Source: an uncultured Oscillospiraceae bacterium
Lineage (GTDB): Bacteria > Bacillota > Clostridia > Oscillospirales > Acutalibacteraceae
Assembly: GCA_900552925.1 (NCBI GenBank)
Contig: USBH01000027.1
Location: 1 to 11,131 of the forward strand
Direction: 5' to 3'
Length of the DNA: 11,131 nucleotides
Part shown: positions 7,606 to 11,131 of the stretch, in pieces
How the letters are laid out: each line of letters starts with the position of its first letter
Numbering within the stretch: position 1 is the stretch's first letter
Translations under genes and position numbers: made by a program
Notes under the pieces: generated by a model
Database searches by the model: none
The model's input: only the letters and a program-made list of their open reading frames with translations
What the model was told of the DNA's origin: nothing

Positions 7606-7741
7606 CGTTTCCCCGTTGGCAGCAGTCGTATCCCGCGTCGTGTAGAGAATGAGGCTGCCGGGAAAGGAGGTGCCACGGGTAAGATGGAAGGGATACGGCA
7701 ACCCAATACGCCCGCCCCGGCGGGAGAAAGGAAGGAACAAC

Positions 7742-8821
7742 ATGGCACAGGATATGGGCGACGATATAGGAGAGCGGATTTTCCGGCTTCTTGGCCGCGC
7801 AGTCGGCTATGGAATGCGCCGTTTCCTCGCGGACTACCAGAGAAATGCGGAGCAATGGACCCGGCAGCGGTTCCTCGAAAACGGCATGGACCCGACCCAA
7901 GCACAGGCCCAAGCGCAGGCCGCAGCCGCCCGCGAGGCGGTGTGCGTGCCGTTCGGCGGCGCACAGGACGCGGCCCTGTTCGCACAGATGTGCCGTCAGG
8001 ACGGCGTGTACGCCATGCCGCTTACGGACCCGCAGGGCAACGGCTTCCTCCAATTCGCCGTGGCGGACCTCGACCGAATGCAGTCCACCATTTCCCGGTT
8101 CGCACAGGAGGTGGCACGTCAGCATGAACAGTGGATCGGCGAAACGCTCCGCCAGCCGGTCAGCCCGGAGAAGCTGCCGCAGCTCAGGGAAATTCCCATC
8201 ACGGATCGTCCCCGCACCGCGCCGGAGCAGGCTCCCGCACAGGAACACGCCGCGCAGGCGCAGGAGACCCCCAGCCGCACGCAAACCATCGCGGAGAAGG
8301 TGAAGGACGCCCGCGACCACTGCACCAACTTCGAGGACTTCCGCCAGCGGCTCGCCGAACAGGGTATCGGCGTCACCACCACCATGACGGGAGAACTTAT
8401 GTTCTATGAGGCCCGCATGGGTGCGGACGGACAGCTTCTGCCCTTCGAGCACCGGCAGGACTGGTCCGTTGGGGCCGATACGCTTCAGAAAAACTATGGC
8501 GTGGACGCCCGGCAGGACTGGTTTACACGCAACCGGCCCATGGCGACGGACGGTTCGTTGGATCAGCGCGGGGAGACCCCGGACCTGAATCAGGGCATCC
8601 GCTCCCATGACGGCATGGACACGGACACGCGGACCATGCGTATCGAACGGGAGCAGAACGGCACGGATGTCCCGCCTTCCAAGGTGCGTGAGGAGAAGGC
8701 GTACAGCCTCGACTCGGAGGCCAGAGAAGCCCGCGACGCCAGCAGGCAGCTCGCCAAGGAGAGCGGTCAGACGCAGGAGCATGTCACCGACATCTCGGAC
8801 AAGCTCAATCCGGTCCGGTAG
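7742..8821 (+). CDS. Putative conjugation accessory protein (PcfB/DUF3801-like N-terminus)
   Basis: This 359-aa soluble protein has no signal peptide or membrane segment. Residues 1-127 include a Gln/Ala run (53-63) and a segment VPFGGAQDAALFAQMCRQDG leading to a predicted alpha/beta fold. That part resembles the PcfB/DUF3801 proteins that precede the coupling protein in Firmicute conjugative elements. A Pro/Ala/Gln linker follows (about 158-176). A second module begins near NFEDFRQRLAEQGIGV (196-211) and resembles segments seen in the C-terminal parts of relaxases of such elements. The remainder is charged. The ATG at 7742 follows GAAAGGAAGG; the open frame upstream is not protein-like. It ends 10 bases before the VirD4/TraG gene, so the two are co-transcribed. 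PcfB-type proteins help bring the relaxosome to the coupling protein; applying that here is inference, and the family call is moderate. Confidence 0.6.
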   Translation: MAQDMGDDIGERIFRLLGRAVGYGMRRFLADYQRNAEQWTRQRFLENGMDPTQAQAQAQAAAAREAVCVPFGGAQDAALFAQMCRQDGVYAMPLTDPQGNGFLQFAVADLDRMQSTISRFAQEVARQHEQWIGETLRQPVSPEKLPQLREIPITDRPRTAPEQAPAQEHAAQAQETPSRTQTIAEKVKDARDHCTNFEDFRQRLAEQGIGVTTTMTGELMFYEARMGADGQLLPFEHRQDWSVGADTLQKNYGVDARQDWFTRNRPMATDGSLDQRGETPDLNQGIRSHDGMDTDTRTMRIEREQNGTDVPPSKVREEKAYSLDSEAREARDASRQLAKESGQTQEHVTDISDKLNPVR

Positions 8822-8831
8822 GAGGCGGCGC

Positions 8832-9560
8832 ATGGCAAAGCACAGCGGCAATCCGGAGGTCAGCCGGAAGATGGGCGTCTCGGCGCTGGTCACCTTCCTG
8901 CTGTCCGTTCTCGGCTTCTATCTCGGCGACCGGTACGGGGAGGCCATCGCCTCCCAGCCGGGCCAGTTCTTCGACCATTGGGGCGACGCCTTCACCAGCA
9001 TGTGGCCCCTCATCCTTGACCGGCCCCTGCATCTCGACCTGTCGGCCACATCCCTGCTCATCGGCCTCGGCATGTTCTGCGTGGTGTGGCTGGTGTGGCT
9101 GCGGTTCGTGGCCTTCATGGGCAACTACCGTGCGGGCGAGGAGAGCGGTTCGGCACGCTGGGGTACCCTCAAGGAGGGCAAGGCGTTCAAGGACCAGACC
9201 AACGAGGACAACAACCTGATCTTCACACAGAACTACGGACTCGCCCTCCACCGGCCCAAATACAACCCCGAGCTGGACCGGAACCTGAACGTGCTGGTCA
9301 TCGGCGGCTCCGGCTCCGGCAAGACGTTCAACTACGTCACCCCCAACATCATGCAACTGAACGCCAACTACTTCATCACCGACCCCAAGGGCACGCTCCT
9401 GAAGGACGCGGGCTACCTGTTCGCGGACAACGGGTATGAGATCAAGAGCTTCAACACCATCAACCTCGACGAGTCCATGCACTACAACCCGCTGAAATAC
9501 GTGAAGACGGACACCGACATCCTGTCGTTCGTGAACTGCTATCGGTGGCCTGTTCCTTAA
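8832..9560 (+). CDS. VirD4/TraG type IV coupling protein, C-terminally truncated
   Basis: This is the N-terminal 242 residues of a conjugative coupling ATPase, which normally has about 600. Two membrane segments are visible (about 15-31 and 74-96), then the family motif GSARWGTLKEGKAF (106-119) and the Walker A motif GGSGSGKT (158-165), followed by FITDPKG (181-187). The expected sequence ends near ILSFVNC (residue 236, about position 9539). It is replaced by a short unrelated tail YRWPVP and a stop at 9558-9560. Walker B, the rest of the ATPase and the all-alpha domain are missing, so it cannot work as a coupling ATPase. The ATG at 8832 follows GGAGGCGGCGC. The break at about 9540 is a rearrangement joint, because what follows belongs to a different locus. 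Confidence 0.93.
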   Translation: MAKHSGNPEVSRKMGVSALVTFLLSVLGFYLGDRYGEAIASQPGQFFDHWGDAFTSMWPLILDRPLHLDLSATSLLIGLGMFCVVWLVWLRFVAFMGNYRAGEESGSARWGTLKEGKAFKDQTNEDNNLIFTQNYGLALHRPKYNPELDRNLNVLVIGGSGSGKTFNYVTPNIMQLNANYFITDPKGTLLKDAGYLFADNGYEIKSFNTINLDESMHYNPLKYVKTDTDILSFVNCYRWPVP

Positions 9561-9613
9561 TCATTCCTGCTCCTTGCTGAGGTGTCGGTGGGCGTTGCCC
9601 TATCTTTGTTGAA

Positions 9614-9637
9614 TACTATCATTGTAGCATGATAGTA
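9614..9637. promoter_or_regulatory. Operator-like 9-bp perfect palindrome
   Basis: TACTATCAT (9614-9622) and ATGATAGTA (9629-9637) are perfect inverted arms around a 6-base centre. The AT-rich, T-run-free structure looks like a dimeric repressor site. A TACAAT-like -10 lies within it on the minus strand. No gene starts nearby on either strand, so it is probably an orphan from lost DNA. Confidence 0.5.
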
Positions 9638-9667
9638 AGACAGATGTGGTGGCGTGTCGCGGATACG

Positions 9668-9698
9668 GAAAGGCCCCCGGCGAACGCCGAGGGCCTTC
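9668..9698. terminator. GC-rich hairpin, weak terminator candidate
   Basis: GAAAGGCCC is followed by CGGC, a 4-base loop, GCCG and GGGCCTTC, making a long stem with one mismatch (9677/9690). The minus strand ends in only a short T-run. It lies in the stretch 9561-9724 between the truncated coupling gene and the PIN-toxin terminator, where I see no gene. Confidence 0.5.
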
Positions 9699-9724
9699 AT
9701 CACAGAAAGCAGATTACTGTTGCG

Positions 9725-9757
9725 AAAAAATACCGCCACCCGTTTTGAGTGGCGGTA
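9725..9757 (-). terminator. Terminator of the PIN toxin-antitoxin operon
   Basis: On the minus strand TACCGCCAC (9757-9749) pairs with GTGGCGGTA (9739-9731) around a 9-base loop, followed by a run of six T (9730-9725). It starts 3 bases after the toxin stop codon. Confidence 0.93.
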
Positions 9758-9760
9758 CGT

Positions 9761-10168
9761 TTACTTGTTCAGGAAATCGGCGGGAAGGATGGCTGGCACC
9801 ACCGAACCGGCAAAGTCCTTGATGTTGCGGGTAAGGATGTAGCTGGCCCCGTTCCGCTCGGCCACAGCATCCACCACCGCATCTTCAAAATCCGGCATGG
9901 CCCGCATGAGGGCCGTGTGTATGTCCATACCCTGCACATCGGCGAAACTCACAAGCTGGGCGAGCTGTTCGATCTGCTCCTTAGCCTGCTGTGCAGAGCC
10001 GAGAGCCTTGCGCAGCATATAGAAAATGTCGGTGGCGGCGGATGCGGAGATCAGGCACTCGGCATTGCCTTCAATGGCCTTTCGCAGCGCCCGGTAGGAA
10101 TCTGCGAAGAATGGCTCCCGCTTTTGCAGGATGTCCAAGATTACGTTTGTGTCGATCAGGATTCTCAT
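9761..10168 (-). CDS. PIN-domain toxin (VapC-like ribonuclease)
   Basis: This is an intact 135-aa PIN-domain protein. VapC-type PIN toxins are metal-dependent ribonucleases that stop translation by cutting specific RNAs. Visible PIN features are the N-terminal LIDTNVILD with the metal-binding Asp6, an acidic position in the second helix (around Asp47), DFEDAV (Asp93/Glu95/Asp96) followed by Asp100, and the final ILTRNIKDF (Asn115/Asp118). The catalytic acidic residues appear present, so activity is likely. The start ATG overlaps the antitoxin stop (ATGA), the usual coupling in such operons. It is read right to left and ends at a clean terminator. Unlike the neighbouring Phd/Doc pair it has not decayed. 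The RNA target cannot be told from sequence. Confidence 0.92.
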   Translation of the reverse strand: MRILIDTNVILDILQKREPFFADSYRALRKAIEGNAECLISASAATDIFYMLRKALGSAQQAKEQIEQLAQLVSFADVQGMDIHTALMRAMPDFEDAVVDAVAERNGASYILTRNIKDFAGSVVPAILPADFLNK

Positions 10169-10386
10169 TGTCTGGCAAGCCGCTCCTCTCGTATGGTTTT
10201 CTCATCCATGGCGGAGTCCGCAGGGACAATCCCCACGAGGCTGTCCAGAACCGCCAGCTTATTGACGGTAGGGCTGGTGAGCCGGGCAATGTTCTTGCCA
10301 TTCTTGGTAATGAATATATCCTGCTTCATAGCCATTTCCAGATATTTGCCGAGGTTGGTCTTGAACTCGGTTGCGGTTACGATCAC
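10165..10386 (-). CDS. Phd/YefM-family antitoxin of the PIN toxin
   Basis: This 73-aa protein reads (M)IVTATEFKTNLGKYLEMAMK, then DIFITKNGKNIARL, the standard Phd/YefM DNA-binding N-terminus. A charged tail ending EERLARQ would bind the toxin. The chosen start is the GTG at 10386-10384, because AAGGAGG lies exactly 8 bases upstream. An upstream in-frame ATG (10404) would place that ribosome site inside the coding region and has no site of its own. The stop overlaps the toxin start by four bases. The protein should neutralise the PIN nuclease and repress the operon through the inverted repeat at 10430-10453. Pairing of a Phd-fold antitoxin with a PIN toxin is common in Clostridia. Confidence 0.88.
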   Translation of the reverse strand: MIVTATEFKTNLGKYLEMAMKQDIFITKNGKNIARLTSPTVNKLAVLDSLVGIVPADSAMDEKTIREERLARQ

Positions 10387-10394
10387 AATATGCG

Positions 10395-10401
10395 CCTCCT
10401 T
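10395..10401 (-). promoter_or_regulatory. Ribosome binding site that fixes the antitoxin GTG start
   Basis: AAGGAGG on the minus strand, 8 bases before GTG at 10386-10384. It decides for the GTG start over the ATG at 10404, which overlaps the site. Confidence 0.85.
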
Positions 10402-10429
10402 CATGATGTACAGTATGTTCTTTATTATC

Positions 10430-10461
10430 TTCATTATACACAAATCGAATGAAATTGTCAA
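10430..10461 (-). promoter_or_regulatory. Perfect-consensus promoter and operator-like repeat of the PIN toxin-antitoxin operon
   Basis: On the minus strand TTGACA (10461-10456), 17 bases and TATAAT (10438-10433) match the housekeeping consensus at every position. TTCATT (10430-10435) and AATGAA (10448-10453) form a 6-bp inverted repeat across the -10 and spacer, a likely site for autorepression by the antitoxin. Confidence 0.88.
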
Positions 10462-10514
10462 CACAAATCGGGCGATATACTCCGTTCGATATTTAGGCGG
10501 ATAGAAAGAACTTT

Positions 10515-10868
10515 TCAGCAGCGTCCGTATCGTCCGACGCTGATCTGCACGGCGGAGTCACCGGCGATGCAGGGAAACTCGCCGCCGGGCCAGTCGATCC
10601 CGGCCTGACGGAACCAGTCGGCGATGACGGCGGGATCGGCGCAGGCGAACTCGAACAGAAAGCCGTCCGCGTTGGTGAGGGTGGCGACTGCGGTGTGATC
10701 CGCGCTCTCCTTCATGTGCCGGAGCATATCGCACAGGCTAATGATGGCTTTTCTCTGCTCCTGCTCCACGATGACGCTCTTGGTGAAGGTGATGGACGTG
10801 GCCCAGCAGCCGGGGGCGATGTGCTCCACGATCCCGGTGATCGCCACCCTGACCAGATAATCCGACAT
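10515..10868 (-). CDS. Hypothetical protein, 117 aa
   Basis: I do not recognise this protein. It starts MSDYLVRVAITGIVEHIAPG, has no signal peptide or membrane segment, and looks like a small soluble alpha/beta protein with an aromatic segment (WFRQAGIDWPGGEFPC) near the C-terminus. The ATG at 10866-10868 has an AAGGAG site about 9 bases upstream, and composition is even along its length, so it is probably a real gene. No promoter is obvious; it may be read from beyond the transposase fragment to its right. It ends 54 bases before the -35 of the PIN operon with no clear terminator. Its setting among mobile-element debris suggests it is accessory, perhaps once part of a conjugative element. 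Confidence 0.6.
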   Translation of the reverse strand: MSDYLVRVAITGIVEHIAPGCWATSITFTKSVIVEQEQRKAIISLCDMLRHMKESADHTAVATLTNADGFLFEFACADPAVIADWFRQAGIDWPGGEFPCIAGDSAVQISVGRYGRC

Positions 10869-10893
10869 TGCCGTTCTCCTTCGCTGTATGGAG

Positions 10894-10915
10894 GCCCGGC
10901 CCCGCAGGGCCGGGC
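10894..10915. repeat. Strong GC hairpin between hypothetical gene and transposase fragment
   Basis: GCCCGGCCC (10894-10902) pairs with GGGCCGGGC (10907-10915) around a 4-base loop. There is no T-run on either strand, so termination would be weak at best. It lies between the stop of the transposase fragment and the ribosome site of the 117-aa gene. A shorter inverted repeat GTTGAC/GTCAAC (10916-10921/10933-10938) abuts it. Confidence 0.7.
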
Positions 10916-10925
10916 GGTTGACGAT

Positions 10926-11131
10926 TCAGGCGGTCAACTCCTTCAGGACCTCGGGGGAGTACCAGATGCAGTTGCCGTAATCGGGGTCTTCGTCCATGTA
11001 AACAACATGCATCTTTTTGTATTGAGTATAGCGCATGGCATGTTTTTCCTTGGCGTCGGCAAAGACCCGTTCAATGGTCTCCTTGCGCCGCTTGTACAGT
11101 TCCTTGTACTTTGGGGTGTAGCGGGCGTCGT
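10926..11131 (-). CDS. IS1182-like transposase C-terminal fragment with foreign tail (5' partial)
   Basis: The frame enters from the right edge and ends at TGA (10928-10926). It reads DARYTPKYKELYKRR, then KETIERVFADAKEKH, then MRYTQY, which closely matches the region around the last catalytic Glu of IS1182-type DDE transposases. In that family the sequence normally goes on with RGL... and a hydrophobic region ending near NLKKL. Here, from about 11020, it continues as KKMHVVYMDEDPDYGN and ends PEVLKELTA, which I cannot assign to the family. The end is therefore either a recombination joint that stayed in frame or a divergent tail. The N-terminal part is outside the window, so I cannot tell whether the transposase is otherwise intact. 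Confidence 0.7.
   Translation of the reverse strand, partial: DARYTPKYKELYKRRKETIERVFADAKEKHAMRYTQYKKMHVVYMDEDPDYGNCIWYSPEVLKELTA

Larger units (their letters stand above)
7159..7741. other. Hairpin-rich non-coding stretch between antitoxin and conjugation genes
   Basis: About 580 bases hold no reading frame I can support. Open frames exist on both strands, but they read as low-complexity Arg/Pro/Ser strings, have no good start signals and overlap one another. The stretch contains an 11-bp inverted repeat (7238-7284), two smaller hairpins (7357-7385, 7417-7443), a short GTATT/AATAC palindrome (7520-7532) and a strong plus-strand terminator (7577-7605). It could be a leader or non-coding RNA of the conjugation module, or scar DNA from a deleted gene. 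Confidence 0.55.

Noticed and set aside
7574..8893. Long minus-strand open frame opposite the gene at 7742
   Set aside because: It is a shadow frame with Arg/Leu-rich composition and no ribosome site. The plus strand has a start site and is coupled to the coupling-protein gene.
9557..9739. Minus-strand 60-codon frame after the PIN operon
   Set aside because: It begins within the operon's terminator hairpin and covers a second hairpin and the palindrome, with no start signal.

Overview
The window looks like a GC-rich strict anaerobe of the Clostridia, probably a gut Oscillospirales-type bacterium. The evidence is an Rnf-complex subunit beside [FeFe]-hydrogenase maturation genes, a HrcA/CIRCE-controlled groESL operon with Gram-positive consensus promoters, AGGAGG-type ribosome binding sites, and fragments of the conjugative elements common in gut Firmicutes. 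This assignment is inference from gene content only.

Positions 1-6401 are core chromosome. The 3' end of rnfB (plus strand) meets hydF (minus strand) at a shared bidirectional terminator. The minus-strand operon runs TM1266-like regulator - hydG - hydF. It makes the Fe(CO)2CN synthon (HydG) and assembles the H-cluster precursor (HydF); hydE and the hydrogenase itself are not in the window. Its promoter is near perfect (TTGACG-17-TATAAT) and is followed by a leader of about 200 nt holding three hairpins, the last shaped like an intrinsic terminator, so attenuation is plausible. Divergent to it lies groES-groEL, with a consensus promoter and a perfect CIRCE operator.

Positions 6402-11131 are accessory DNA, apparently a mosaic of decayed mobile-element pieces. 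In order they are: a pair of 21-bp direct repeats just after groEL; a Phd-type antitoxin whose Doc toxin is frameshifted and joined to what looks like the tail of a YafQ/RelE-type toxin; about 600 bp of hairpin-rich DNA without a convincing gene; two genes of a conjugation module (a PcfB/DUF3801-like protein and a VirD4/TraG coupling protein cut off soon after its Walker A motif); an intact PIN-toxin/Phd-type antitoxin operon with its own consensus promoter and terminator; an unrecognised 117-aa protein; and the C-terminal piece of an IS1182-like transposase joined to an unrelated tail.

No complete new defence or conjugation system is present. The most notable items are the structured hyd-operon leader, the chimeric toxin remnant behind a retained antitoxin, the non-coding hairpin cluster upstream of the conjugation genes, and the repeat pair at the core/accessory boundary.
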